Shown here: positions 46,101 through 55,074 of the stretch, piece after piece | Layout of the letters: every line of letters begins with the position of its first letter | How positions within the stretch are numbered: the first letter of the stretch is position 1 | NCBI GenBank assembly: GCA_964481655.1 | Contig: CAYZVO010000016.1 | Coordinates: 6,761 to 70,760, forward strand | Direction: 5' to 3' | Length of the DNA: 64,000 nt | From: CALDOK01 sp964481655 | GTDB lineage: Bacteria > Myxococcota_A > UBA796 > JAFGLY01 | Notes under the pieces: generated by a model | Database searches by the model: none | Told to the model about the DNA's origin: nothing | The model's input: the letters and a program-made list of their open reading frames with translations, nothing else | Position numbers and translations under genes: made by a program

Positions 46101-48501
46101 TGCGGAAGAAGGCCAGGGCTTCGGAGACGGTCATGGCCAGCACGTCGGTGATGGTGCGGCCCCGGTAGCGGATCTCGAGGGTCTCGGGGTTGAAGCGCTT
46201 GCCGCCGCAGTCTTCGCAGGGGACGTGCACATCGGCCAGGAACTGCATCTCGAGGATCTGCACGCCCGCGCCCTGACAGGTCTCGCAGCGGCCGCCGGGC
46301 ACGTTGAACGAGAACCGACCGGGCTGGTAGCCCCGGGCCACCGACTCGGGCAGCCGGGCGAAGAGCTGGCGGATGCCGGTCAGCGCGCCGGTGTAGGTGG
46401 CGGGGTTCGAGCGGGGGGTGCGACCGATGGGGGCCTGGTCGATGCAGATGACCTTGTCGAGGTGTTCGAGGCCTTGGATGTCGCGGTGGGCCAGGGGGGT
46501 GCGCTGGGCGCCCTGCAGCGCCCGGGCCACGGCGGGCTCCAGGATCTGCAGCAGCAGGGTGGACTTGCCCGAGCCGGAGACCCCGGTGACCACCACGAAG
46601 CAGCCGATGGGGAAGGCGACGTCGAGATCCTGGAGGTTGTGGGCCGAGGCCCCCCGCACCACCAGCTGCTTGCCGTCAGGTGCGCGGCGGGAGTCGGGGA
46701 GGGGGATGCTGCGGCGGCCCTGGAGGTAGTCGGCGGTCAGGCAGTCGCTGTGAGCGAAGCTGTCCCAGGCGCCCTGGGCCGTGATCTGGCCGCCGTGTCG
46801 CCCGGCCGCGGGCCCGATCTCGAGCAGGTGGTCGGCGGCGCGCATGGTCTCGGCGTCGTGTTCGACCACCAGGACGGTGTTGCCCCGGTTGCGCAGGGCC
46901 AGCAGGGTGTCCAGCAGGCGCCGGTTGTCGCGGGGGTGCAGGCCGATGGAGGGTTCATCGAGGATGTAGGTGACGCCCTGGAGCCCCGAGCCCACCTGGG
47001 CCGCCAGGCGGATGCGCTGGGCCTCGCCGCCGGAGAGGCTGGCGGTGCGGCGGTCGATGGTGATGTAGCCCAGGCCCACGTCGTCCAGGAAGCGCAGGCG
47101 GTGGCGCAGCTCCCGGAGGATCGGGCCACCCAGGGGCTCCTGGCGCTCGTCCAGCTGGATGCTGTCGAAGAACGACCGCGCCCGGCCCACGGACATGGAG
47201 ACCAGCTGGGGCAGGTTCCGATCGCCGAAGCGCACCGCCCGCGCCAGGGGGTTGAGCCGGGTGCCGTCGCAGCTGCGGCAGGGTGAGCGGCGCCGGAAGG
47301 CCTCGAGGGGGGTGTGGCGGGTGAAGTGCCAGATGCGCCCCAGGATGTGCAGCAGGCCTTTCCAGGGGCGGGTGACGAGCTTGGGGGTGCCGCTGCCGGT
47401 CTTGATGACGGTGTACTCGAGCTCGGCGCCGTGGAGCATGGCGTCGCGCACGTCGTCGTCGAGGGCGCGCCACGGGACGGTGGGGTCGGCGCCCAGATCC
47501 TCGAGCACCCTGCCGAGGACGCCTTGGTCCACGGTGGTGAGGAAGGGCATGTGCCCATCTTTCATCGCCAGACAGGCCGCGGTGGCGGGGGCGTCCGGGT
47601 CGATGAAGAGGGCCGGGTCGAAGGCCTCGAGCCAACCCAGGCCGTCGCACTCCGGGCAGGCGCCCTGCGGGGTGTTGAAGGAGAACAGCCGGGGCTCGAG
47701 CTCCGGCAGGAACACGGAGTGCTCCGGGCAGCCCAGCTCGGTGGCGAAGGTGTGGTGTTCGTCGGCGATGAGGACCGTGACGACCCCATCGCCCAGCTTC
47801 AGCCCGTTCTCGAGGGCCTCGAGCAGGCGGGTGCGGTCGTCGTCGGTGATGGTGAGCCGATCCACCACCACCTCGATGCTGTGCTTCTCGTAGCGGGCCA
47901 GATCCGGCGCGTCCTCGAGGCGCAGCAGGCTGCCGTCGATGCGGGCGCGGGTGTAGCCCTGGGCTTGCAGATCCGCGAGCTCACGTCTGTACTCGCCCTT
48001 GCGTTCGCGCACGATGGGGCCCATGACGATGGCGGTGGCGCCACGGTGGGTCTCGAGCAGGTGGTCCCGCAGCTGGGTGGGGGTGGAGCGCTGGATGACG
48101 CGGTCGCAGACCGGGCAGTGGGGGGTGCCCAGTCGGGCCATCCACAGCCGCAGGTGGTCGAGGATCTCGGTGACCGTGCCGACGGTGGAGCGCGGGTTGC
48201 GGTTGATGCCCTTCTGGTCGATGGCCAGGGTGGGGGAGAGGCCGTCCACCCGCTCGACCTGGGGTTTCTCCATCTTGCCCAGGAACTGGCGGGCGTAGGC
48301 GGAGAGGGACTCGAGGTAGCGGCGCTGGCCTTCCTGGTACAGCGTGTCGAAGGCCAGGGAGGACTTGCCGGATCCCGACAGCCCGGTGACCACCGTGAGC
48401 GCGTCTCGGGGGAGCTCCACATCGACGCTCTGGAGGTTGTGCTCCCGAGCGCCCCGGACGACGATGTGGGTGTTGGGATCGGCCATGGCGCAGTGGCACA
48501 T
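43144..48501 (-). CDS. uvrA: Double-length tandem-fused UvrA
   Basis: UvrA is the damage-sensing ATPase of nucleotide excision repair. Standard UvrA is about 940 aa; this is 1785 aa and carries two UvrA-like copies joined by an Ala/Pro linker near 940-962. Each copy has two ABC ATPase modules, giving four Walker A motifs (GLSGSGKSS near 40-48, GVSGSGKST, GVSGSGKSS near 990, GVSGSGKST) and four LSGGEAQR signatures. Zinc-finger pairs (CPECDGLG, CETCQGAG, CVRCDGLG, CPACNGRG and similar CxxC sets) are present in each half. A GXGXGK-type mutation is not seen in any module. Alternative start at 48486 (MADPNTH). A similar length is known from Chlamydia. Confidence 0.95.
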   Translation of the reverse strand: MCHCAMADPNTHIVVRGAREHNLQSVDVELPRDALTVVTGLSGSGKSSLAFDTLYQEGQRRYLESLSAYARQFLGKMEKPQVERVDGLSPTLAIDQKGINRNPRSTVGTVTEILDHLRLWMARLGTPHCPVCDRVIQRSTPTQLRDHLLETHRGATAIVMGPIVRERKGEYRRELADLQAQGYTRARIDGSLLRLEDAPDLARYEKHSIEVVVDRLTITDDDRTRLLEALENGLKLGDGVVTVLIADEHHTFATELGCPEHSVFLPELEPRLFSFNTPQGACPECDGLGWLEAFDPALFIDPDAPATAACLAMKDGHMPFLTTVDQGVLGRVLEDLGADPTVPWRALDDDVRDAMLHGAELEYTVIKTGSGTPKLVTRPWKGLLHILGRIWHFTRHTPLEAFRRRSPCRSCDGTRLNPLARAVRFGDRNLPQLVSMSVGRARSFFDSIQLDERQEPLGGPILRELRHRLRFLDDVGLGYITIDRRTASLSGGEAQRIRLAAQVGSGLQGVTYILDEPSIGLHPRDNRRLLDTLLALRNRGNTVLVVEHDAETMRAADHLLEIGPAAGRHGGQITAQGAWDSFAHSDCLTADYLQGRRSIPLPDSRRAPDGKQLVVRGASAHNLQDLDVAFPIGCFVVVTGVSGSGKSTLLLQILEPAVARALQGAQRTPLAHRDIQGLEHLDKVICIDQAPIGRTPRSNPATYTGALTGIRQLFARLPESVARGYQPGRFSFNVPGGRCETCQGAGVQILEMQFLADVHVPCEDCGGKRFNPETLEIRYRGRTITDVLAMTVSEALAFFRNHKGIARPLETLDQVGLGYVALGQPSSTLSGGEAQRIKLARELQRPPTGRTLYLLDEPTTGLHFADIQRLLGALQALVDAGNTVVVIEHNTDVIKVADQLIDLGPDGGEGGGQLVGQGTPEHIATLDTPTGHVLAALPEFAAPAAALAAEPVAPYAAPARQDHDIVVRGARRHNLQGIDVTIPKGAMTVVTGVSGSGKSSLALHTLFSEGQRRYVESLSTYARRFLGRLDRAPVDSIEGLAPSIAIEQRKAAHNPRSTVATVTEIYDLLRLLYARIGRPHCHLCGRPVLGFDPSSAARWLAEQAPGRGRMLAELRPAADAPARQAELLRDGLTRLWASGADLPLEAPAAVEQLATGAWLVIDRLDPATAEPERVADAVRLAYGYDRDRAVFQPVRGEPLPLSLRAECPEHGPVLPEQPTPRDFSFNSHVGACVRCDGLGEVKDASGVASTCPACHGQRLKAPILGVRIGEHNIAQLCAHTVTGAQAWVDALELSSRERQITAQLLPELRSRLGFLIDVGLGYLTLDRRGHSLSGGEAQRIRLASQLGSRLTGTLYVLDEPTIGLHARDVGRLLDTLEGLRDLGNTVVLVEHDLATIRRADHVIDLGPGAGAAGGTIVAQGTPGQIVEDPASVTGAWLAGRASLPAPDAPRSPGPPITIRGATGHNLRELTVDVPTGCLTVVTGVSGSGKSTLVMDTLAPRLVKALARNKAAREGPDGLPAAGLELPPGLNRVVVVDHTPIGRSPRSSPATYTKLLDPLRKLYAQIPEAQMRGLTAADFSYNRHGACPACNGRGAVLIEMHFLSDVWMPCDECGGQRYRERVLDVRWQGHSIADVLAMPAQDALEIFANHRKVARVLRTMVEVGLGYLELGRPANTLSGGEAQRVKLAQELAIRRRGTVYLLDEPTTGLHPADVVHLLGVLQRLVDRGDTVVLIEHAPELIRAADHVIDLGPEGGEAGGTIVAQGTPDEISRVTASHTGRALAALL

Positions 48502-48554
48502 ATGGCCACGACAGCATGGTCACCAACGGCTTAGCGGACAGTTCGTGACCGCTG

Positions 48555-49055
48555 CTACCCTTGCGTCTTCAGCCAGTCCATGGCGGTCTTGGCGTTGGCC
48601 GCGTGGCCCTTGGAGATCTCGGCCGCCAGCAGCTTCTCGATGCGGCCCCCGACGATGGGGATCCGGATGTCGATGGAGCCGGTGACCTTGCGCACGGTGC
48701 CGCCGGGGGCTTCCTCGAGCCAGAACTCGCCTTCGCCGTGGAAGCGGTCCTTGGAGATGGGGGGGACGATCTCCCAGATCATGTGGAAGCGCTCGTCGTC
48801 CATGTGTTGGATGAGCTCGTAGGAGAGGTAGTCGGCGCCGAGGACCTTCTTGACCACGCCGGGCAGCTCCCGCTGGGAGGTCCAGCGCACGTGGAGCAGG
48901 CGGCGGCCGTCGCGGCCCTTGCCCGGATCGTTGGCCAGGGTCTCGCGGGTGACCCCGGAGTTCCTGTCGGTGTCCGCCAGGAAGGCGGCGTCCTCCATCA
49001 GGTTCCACCAGGTGCTGGGGTCGGTGGGGACGAAGTGCTCGGTGTCCAGCTTCAT
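48555..49055 (-). CDS. START/SRPBCC-like protein (DUF2505-like)
   Basis: A 166 aa soluble protein with the START/SRPBCC plan: N-terminal MKLDTEHFVPTDPSTWW, strands with RFHMIWEIVPPI and GEGEFWLEEAPGG, and a long C-terminal helix (RIEKLLAAEISKGHAANAKTAM). Such folds bind lipids or other hydrophobic ligands. GGAG precedes the ATG at 49055; the open frame extends upstream but lacks support. It lies 53 bases upstream of uvrA. Confidence 0.82.
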   Translation of the reverse strand: MKLDTEHFVPTDPSTWWNLMEDAAFLADTDRNSGVTRETLANDPGKGRDGRRLLHVRWTSQRELPGVVKKVLGADYLSYELIQHMDDERFHMIWEIVPPISKDRFHGEGEFWLEEAPGGTVRKVTGSIDIRIPIVGGRIEKLLAAEISKGHAANAKTAMDWLKTQG

Positions 49056-49115
49056 GGCACGGCTCCGCGGTGGGCTGGTGTCGCCCATCCTCTACCGCGT
49101 CGCGTGGCGGGCTCG

Positions 49116-49919
49116 CTACTCGGTGGGGGCGCTCGCCGCGGCCTCGGCGGCCTCGAGCAGGGCGGCGGCTTCGTCCTTGCCCCGCATCCGCGCGATGTCC
49201 GCCGCGGTGCTCCCGGAGCGGTTGCGCTGGCCGGGGTCCGCGCCGGCGTCCAGCAGCATCTGGATCAGGGCCACGTTGCCCTTGACGGCCGCGCCCACCA
49301 GCGCGGTGTTGTGCTCGTGCCCGCTGGTGACGTTCGGGTCGGCGCCGGCGGCGAGCAGGATGGCGACCACCTCGCGGTCCTGGGCGTAGGCGGCGCCCAC
49401 CAGCGGCGGCACCCGGCCGCGGTCGGGGTCGGCGCCGGCCTCGAGCAGGGCCTCGATGATCCGGATGCGCTGCTTGCCGGCGCGGCGGGCCCACTCCAGG
49501 GCGGTGTGGCCGTGGCTGGTGGTCGCCGACGGCGGCGCCCCGGCGTCGATGAGGGCGAGGGCCATGCCGGTGTGCTCGCCCTCGATGGCCACCAGCAGCG
49601 CGATCTCCGCGTCGCGGGCCCGCTGGGCGGTCCACATGGGCTGGACCATCTTCAGCACGGCGTCCTTGTCCCCGCGTAGGGTCGGGGCGATCACGGGCGA
49701 GGGCTCGAGCTGGGTCTCGAACCAGCGCTCGATGAGCTCGCAGCTCTCTTCGTCCCCCTCGCGGCAGAGGCCATAGTCGAGGCGGTCGACGGTGCCCTTG
49801 CAGCCCACGAGCTTCCCGTCCCGGTAGCGTGGGGCGCAGCCGTCATCGCCGCCGCTGGCGAGGGCTGTGGGGCTCGCCATGGTGAGGGCGAGCGTCACGA
49901 CGAGGCGGAGAGCGAGCAT
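49116..49919 (-). CDS. Exported ankyrin-repeat protein
   Basis: A 267 aa protein with a signal peptide (LALRLVVTLALTMASPTALAS) and four or so ankyrin repeats in the C-terminal half (GHTALEWARRAGKQRIRIIE, AAAYAQ-type, TALVGAAVKGNVALIQMLLD, GSTAADIARMRGKDEAAALL), after a Cys-containing N-domain. Periplasmic or surface protein-protein interaction role inferred; target unknown. The ATG at 49919 is preceded only by a weak GGGGTG. Confidence 0.85.
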   Translation of the reverse strand: MLALRLVVTLALTMASPTALASGGDDGCAPRYRDGKLVGCKGTVDRLDYGLCREGDEESCELIERWFETQLEPSPVIAPTLRGDKDAVLKMVQPMWTAQRARDAEIALLVAIEGEHTGMALALIDAGAPPSATTSHGHTALEWARRAGKQRIRIIEALLEAGADPDRGRVPPLVGAAYAQDREVVAILLAAGADPNVTSGHEHNTALVGAAVKGNVALIQMLLDAGADPGQRNRSGSTAADIARMRGKDEAAALLEAAEAAASAPTE

Positions 49920-50042
49920 GGTTTGCACCCCGGAGCGGTAGGCGCTGCTTCGACGGCGTCGGGAAGATCCTATTCGATCCGGCGCTCCCCGTGGTGGGCC
50001 GCACCCATCAGTTCGCTGTGCTAGCTTGTCTGCGGAGGTCCC

Positions 50043-53000
50043 ATGACCTGGTCCCCGGTCCTGCTCGCGCTGTTGCTCGGCGCCCCCCGCGCCGACGTGC
50101 CCATCCCCACCTACCCGGAGTGTGGCCAGGAGGACCGCGACGACCTCTGCCCCTCCGACTTCGACCAGTGGTGGCTGCGCTCCACCATCCCAGAGGACGC
50201 GCGGGACAGCATCCGCGAGGCGGAGCGCGAGGTGGGCTCGGGCTGCTGGGCCGACCGCGCCTGGCGCAGCACCACGGGCCAGTGGGACGTGATCGTGGCC
50301 GTGCTCGACTCGGGCATCGACTGGGAGCGCGGCGACCTGGCGGACAAGGTCTGGCTCAACGTCGGCGAGCTCCCGCTGCCCCAGGACGCCGAGGGTGTCG
50401 AGGCCGAGACCCACGACCTGGACGGCAACGGGCTGGTCAACATGGAGGACTGGGAGGACGATCCCCGGGTGGACCCCACCGCTGGCGCCGATGACGCCGA
50501 CGATCGATACGACCCCTCGGATCTGCTGGCCACCTCCTGGGGCGACGACTGGGACGGGGTGGACAACGACGGCAACGGCTACACCGACGACATCGCCGGC
50601 TGGGACTTCATGGGCCACGACCACGACGCGTGGAACGACTACCTGCGGGACTCCTACGGCACCCACGGCAGCGGCGTGATGGAGGACATCGGCGCCGAAG
50701 GTGAGGGCGGCGGCGGCGACATCGGCGTCTGCCCCAACTGCGCCATCCTGCCCGTGCGCGTGGGCCACGCCTTCATCTCCGACGCCGGCCGGGTCGCCCA
50801 GGCCATCGTCTTCGCCGTGGACTCCGGTGCGTCGGTCATCAACATGAGCATCGGCGCCCTGTCCCACTCCGCGGCGGTGGACGAGGCCCTGGCCTGGGCC
50901 CACGCCCACGGCGTCGTCATCTCGGCCGCCGCCGGCGACGAGAACGCCTACCACCAGAACCTGCCGGCGGCGGCCCCCAACGTGCTGTACGCCCACTCCA
51001 TCCGCTCGGACATCATGGACGAGGGCGGGGCGGCCTACTCGTTCCAGAACTTCTTCAACTGCAACAACTACGGCCCCCGATCGGTCATCTCCGCGGGCAG
51101 CCAGGGCTGCGCCACGGGCGCCACGGCCATGACCTCCGGCACCGCCGGCCTGCTGCACTCGGCGTCGCTCGAGCACGATCTCGAGCTCACGGCCGGAGAG
51201 ATCCACCAGCTCATCACGGGCTCCGCCGACGACATCCACCTCAGCGAGGACGAGCTCGAGATCGCCGGCACCTACCCCTCGAGCGAGGGCTGGGATCCCT
51301 TCTTCGGCTACGGCAAGCTCAACGCCGCCCGGGCGGTGGAGCGCGCCATCGCCGGTGAGATCCCCCCCGAGATCGAGCTGACCGACCCGCCCTGGTTCGA
51401 CTTCTACGACCCCGCCCAGCGACCGGAGCTGGAGCTGCTGGGCCGCATCGCGGCGCCCCGGGCCGGGAGCTTCGACTGGACCGTGGAGCTGGGCTTCGGC
51501 TGGGAGCCGACCGCGTGGACGGTGGTCGATGGCGGCACCGCCAGCGACAGCGTCGAGGGCGTGCTGGCCACGGTGGACCTCACCGCCCTGCCCGAGGAGG
51601 TCACGGCGCTCACCGCGGCCCCCACCATCGACGAGGGGCTGCTGGAGCGGGTGGAGCGCGTGCACAGCTCCTCGGTCACCCTGCGGGTCACCGCCACCGA
51701 CGACGCCGGCCACCAGGCGGTGATGCGCCGCACGGTGACGGCCCAGTGGGACCGGGATCTGCTCCCTGGCTACCCCCTCCGCATCGACTCATCGGCCGAG
51801 GCCAGCCCTGTGCTGGCGGACCTGGACGGCGACGGGGTGCTCGAGATCGTGCTGGCCACCTCCGGCGGCCTGATCCACGCCCTGCGGGGCGACGGCACGG
51901 AGCTCGACGGCTACCCCCTCAGCGCGGCCCCGGCCCCCAGCATGGGGGACTACAGCGGCAGCGCCGCCTACACCGAGGGCGCGGTGGACCCGGACCACGG
52001 GGACGGCTTCATCGCCGCCGCCGCGGTCGGGGATCTCGACGGCGACGGGCAGCCCGAGGTGGTGGGCGCCACCATGGCCGGGGCCATCTACGCCTGGAGC
52101 GACGGTGAGCTGCTCGACGGCTTCCCGGTGTGGACCATCGGCCGTGAGCCCGATGAGTTCGACGGTGACGACGTCTGGGACCAGGGCTTCTGGGGCGCGC
52201 CGACCCTCGTGGACCTCGACGGCGACGGGACCCGGGAGATCGTGGCGGCGGCCATGGACAGCCGGATCTACGTGGTGGATCACAGCGGCGCCGACGTCGC
52301 GCCCTATCCCCTCGAGCTGTGCCACCCGGACAACTGCGGCGCTGTGGGCGCCCCCATCGTCTGCAGCCCGGCCATCGGCGACGTGGACGGCGACGGCGAC
52401 CTGGACATCGCCATCGGTAGCAACGAGAGCACCGAGGACGCGCGCTTCTCCGTGAGCTTCCTCATCGACGCCGCCAGCGGCGAGCCCCTCGACGGCTGGC
52501 CCCGGGAGACCCAGGGCCTGGTGGGCGAGGCCTCGCTGATCCCCATCGTGGGCGAGGGCCACCCGGCCAGCCTGGCCCTGGCCGATGTCGACGGCGACGG
52601 CGACCTCGAGCTCGCGGACACGGTCTTCCTGGCCCACACCGAGCTGCTGCACCACGACGGCACCGAGGTCCACACCCTGGCCCACTTCGCCGACGAGTTC
52701 GGCGGCGACGCCAACACCAACGAGCCCTCCCTGGTCCACTTCAGCGAGCACCCCGTGTTCGGCGATCTGAGCGGCGATGGCGTCCCGGACCTGGTCCAGG
52801 GCGGCGTGGGCACCATGTACCTGGTGGCGCTGCCCATGGTCTTCCACCGGGACTTCCAGCAGCCCGTGGCGGCCTGGGACGGCACCAGCGGGGCGTTCCT
52901 GCCTGGCTGGCCCCAGCAGGTCGAGGACCTGCAGTTCTTCATGGCCCCCGCCATCGCGGACATCACCGGTGACGGCGCGGCCGAGGCCATCGCCCTGAGC

Positions 53001-53414
53001 GGCGGCAGCCTGGTGCACGCCTGGGACGCCGAGGGTGTCACCCCCGACGGCTGGCCCAAGCAGATCGCCCACTGGGCCATCGGCTCTCCGGCGGTGGGGG
53101 ACATCGACGGTGACGGCTACCTCGACGTGGTCGTGGCTACGCGCATGGGGCTGGTCTTCGCCTGGTCCACCCGCGGCCCGGCGGACGGGGTGGTCGAGTG
53201 GGCCTCGGTCCACCACGACGCGGCCCACACGGGGAACTACCACAGCCCGCTGCCTGTGCAGGAGGGCCCCCCAGCCGAGCCGGAGCCCCCCGCGGGTGGC
53301 TGCTGCGGTGCGGACGGGACCGTCGACAGCGCCTGGCTGCTGCTGCCGGGCCTGTTGATCTGGCGGCGACGGCGCTGGCTCGCGGAGGTCAGGGGGGAAT
53401 CACGACCTCTTTAG
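50043..53414 (+). CDS. Secreted subtilase-like protein with FG-GAP repeats and MYXO-CTERM-like tail
   Basis: A 1123 aa exported protein (signal MTWSPVLLALLLGAPRAD). Residues 80-440 are a subtilisin (S8) fold with Asp89 in VLDSGID and His208 in YGTHGSG, but the catalytic Ser position is Thr361 (GATAMTSGTAGL) and the oxyanion Asn is Asp299 (AAAGDEN), so protease activity is doubtful. Residues about 585-1065 contain seven or so FG-GAP/VCBS calcium-binding units (ADLDGDGVLEIVLAT). The end has GGCCGADG, a hydrophobic helix and WRRRR, resembling the MYXO-CTERM anchor. GGAGG precedes the ATG. Confidence 0.93.
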   Translation: MTWSPVLLALLLGAPRADVPIPTYPECGQEDRDDLCPSDFDQWWLRSTIPEDARDSIREAEREVGSGCWADRAWRSTTGQWDVIVAVLDSGIDWERGDLADKVWLNVGELPLPQDAEGVEAETHDLDGNGLVNMEDWEDDPRVDPTAGADDADDRYDPSDLLATSWGDDWDGVDNDGNGYTDDIAGWDFMGHDHDAWNDYLRDSYGTHGSGVMEDIGAEGEGGGGDIGVCPNCAILPVRVGHAFISDAGRVAQAIVFAVDSGASVINMSIGALSHSAAVDEALAWAHAHGVVISAAAGDENAYHQNLPAAAPNVLYAHSIRSDIMDEGGAAYSFQNFFNCNNYGPRSVISAGSQGCATGATAMTSGTAGLLHSASLEHDLELTAGEIHQLITGSADDIHLSEDELEIAGTYPSSEGWDPFFGYGKLNAARAVERAIAGEIPPEIELTDPPWFDFYDPAQRPELELLGRIAAPRAGSFDWTVELGFGWEPTAWTVVDGGTASDSVEGVLATVDLTALPEEVTALTAAPTIDEGLLERVERVHSSSVTLRVTATDDAGHQAVMRRTVTAQWDRDLLPGYPLRIDSSAEASPVLADLDGDGVLEIVLATSGGLIHALRGDGTELDGYPLSAAPAPSMGDYSGSAAYTEGAVDPDHGDGFIAAAAVGDLDGDGQPEVVGATMAGAIYAWSDGELLDGFPVWTIGREPDEFDGDDVWDQGFWGAPTLVDLDGDGTREIVAAAMDSRIYVVDHSGADVAPYPLELCHPDNCGAVGAPIVCSPAIGDVDGDGDLDIAIGSNESTEDARFSVSFLIDAASGEPLDGWPRETQGLVGEASLIPIVGEGHPASLALADVDGDGDLELADTVFLAHTELLHHDGTEVHTLAHFADEFGGDANTNEPSLVHFSEHPVFGDLSGDGVPDLVQGGVGTMYLVALPMVFHRDFQQPVAAWDGTSGAFLPGWPQQVEDLQFFMAPAIADITGDGAAEAIALSGGSLVHAWDAEGVTPDGWPKQIAHWAIGSPAVGDIDGDGYLDVVVATRMGLVFAWSTRGPADGVVEWASVHHDAAHTGNYHSPLPVQEGPPAEPEPPAGGCCGADGTVDSAWLLLPGLLIWRRRRWLAEVRGESRPL

Positions 53415-53602
53415 GGTTTGTGATTATGCAGCCTGTAAGCACATTCCCGGCGCGCCAGGGCGGGGGCGGCGGGCCGGGTCGGCGTCACCGCGGGTGGTGG
53501 GCCGGGGCAGGGCCCGGCCATCAGCGTCCCCCCAGGCGATAACCGGCATACATCCAAGCGAGTCGTGCTGCTCTCTGGGCGCTGGCGCCCCGCGGGCTGC
53601 GC

Positions 53603-53620
53603 CGGGCTGTGTCAAGCCCG
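53603..53620 (+). terminator. Weak hairpin downstream of the FG-GAP gene
   Basis: CGGGCT and AGCCCG (53603-53608 and 53615-53620) form a 6-bp stem with a 6-base loop. No T-tract follows and it lies about 190 bases past the stop, so it may be fortuitous. Otherwise the 272-base gap 53415-53686 holds nothing recognisable except weak AT-rich stretches and the GGAGG of the next gene. Confidence 0.25.
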
Positions 53621-53686
53621 CATGCGCTCCCTTCGGCGGTGTCCCCTTTCCTGGTACAACCATAGTGAAAACCGAAGGAGGTCCCC

Positions 53687-54478
53687 ATGAATCGCATCAC
53701 CGCCGCCAGCCTGGCCCTCGTCCTCATCGGCTGTATGCCCGTCGGTAGCTACCAGGGCCAGTTGGTGGATGCCATCACCGGCGAGCCCCTCGCCGACGTC
53801 CGCGTGCTCGCCAAGTCCGAGCCCATGTCCAGCGACATGACCTGCCAGACCTTCGATGCCCTGACCGGGCCGGAGGGTCACTTCACCATCCAGGGCCTCT
53901 GCGCCTCGGACAGCTACACCCTCACGGCGGGCCTGCCCTCGCAGGTGCTCGAGGGCGTGGCCTCCATCGACGGCTCCGTGCAGGCCACCGAGGTGATCAC
54001 CACCAAGATGTGGCGCGCCCCCGGTGCGGGTGTCTACATCCTCGACGGTAGCAAGTGGGACAAGCTCTCCACCGCCAGCGACGTCGAGACCAAGAACATC
54101 CTCGACAGCGAGGAGAAGGTCCACTACCCGGCCAAGCTGCCCCTGACCTTCTCGACCCTCGGGGACGGCCAGTACCTGATGCTGTCGGGCGACCGCAACA
54201 TCGACAAGCTGGGCTTCTACCCGCTCATCGAGTCCGAGGAGCGCACCTTCGGCACCAAGGACGAGCCCGACAAGGACGAGCCCTGGACCTACATCGGCAT
54301 CGCGTTCAGCTCGGACACCGAGTTCGAGCGCAAGACCGCCAAGCCGGACGCCGCCAAGGTGCTCGAGATCGAGCAGGGCGAGACCCACGTGGTCTACATC
54401 GGCAAGGACGCCCTGCCCGCGGGCCAGTACGCCCTGTGGGAGCAGGACGGCCGGCGGATGTACGCCATCGAGTTCTAG
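53687..54478 (+). CDS. Lipoprotein with a carboxypeptidase-regulatory-like domain
   Basis: A 263 aa lipoprotein (LVLIGC, Cys16) preceded by AAGGAGG. Residues 20-90 match the carboxypeptidase-regulatory-like beta-sandwich (YQGQLVDAITGEPLADVRV, GPEGHFTIQGLC). The remainder contains VYILDGSKWDKLST and a strand-rich segment; it may be another all-beta domain. Role unknown. Its stop and the stop of the next gene touch, forming the palindrome CTAGCTAG. Confidence 0.84.
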   Translation: MNRITAASLALVLIGCMPVGSYQGQLVDAITGEPLADVRVLAKSEPMSSDMTCQTFDALTGPEGHFTIQGLCASDSYTLTAGLPSQVLEGVASIDGSVQATEVITTKMWRAPGAGVYILDGSKWDKLSTASDVETKNILDSEEKVHYPAKLPLTFSTLGDGQYLMLSGDRNIDKLGFYPLIESEERTFGTKDEPDKDEPWTYIGIAFSSDTEFERKTAKPDAAKVLEIEQGETHVVYIGKDALPAGQYALWEQDGRRMYAIEF

Positions 54479-55042
54479 CTAGTCCTCGCGGCGGCACAGG
54501 CAGAAGTACTGACCTCGGGGCTTGTCCCCGAGGAACGCCTTGCCGATGACCACGTGGGCGCTCACGCGGCGCACGATGTCGATCATGCCCCCGTAGACGA
54601 AGCGGGACAGCCCCGCCTTGTTGTCCTTGATGGGGGGGAACTCGGGGTAGCCGCTGTCCGGCAGGTTGATGTAGTCGAACCACAGCTCGCCGGGCACGTC
54701 GGGGGAGGGCACCACGATGAAGGTGCCGTCGCCGACCAGCCAGGCCCAGGGCTGGTGGTTGTAGCCCTTGAGCTGCCCGTCGTGCAGCACCATGCGCTTC
54801 TGGAAGCCGCGGAACATGGCCATGTTGTTCATGCCCTGGTGAACCACCGCGGTGTCCTCGGCGTCGTGGAGCTGTTCGATCTCGAGGGTCTGGCCTTCGG
54901 CCAGATCGTAGAGGATCGGCAGCTGCTTGCCGGGGAGCCGCTGCAGCCAGGCCACCCGCTGCTCGGGGGTCGCGCCGTCCAGCGCGGTGGAGAGGGTGTG
55001 GATGTCCGTGGCCTCGGGCATCGGGATGTTGGGCTGGTCCAT
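54479..55042 (-). CDS. Hypothetical soluble protein
   Basis: A 187 aa protein with no signal and no family I recognise. It begins MDQPNIPMPEATDIHTLSTAL, has the helical stretch GATPEQRVAWLQRLPGKQLP, WAWLVGDGTFIVVPS in the middle, and ends GQYFCLCRRED with a CxC pair. GGAG precedes the ATG. Head of nothing obvious: the transglycosylase gene lies 32 bases upstream on the same strand. Confidence 0.75.
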   Translation of the reverse strand: MDQPNIPMPEATDIHTLSTALDGATPEQRVAWLQRLPGKQLPILYDLAEGQTLEIEQLHDAEDTAVVHQGMNNMAMFRGFQKRMVLHDGQLKGYNHQPWAWLVGDGTFIVVPSPDVPGELWFDYINLPDSGYPEFPPIKDNKAGLSRFVYGGMIDIVRRVSAHVVIGKAFLGDKPRGQYFCLCRRED

Positions 55043-55074
55043 GGGGGCTCCGGGTGCGCGGGGGTACGGGGAGC

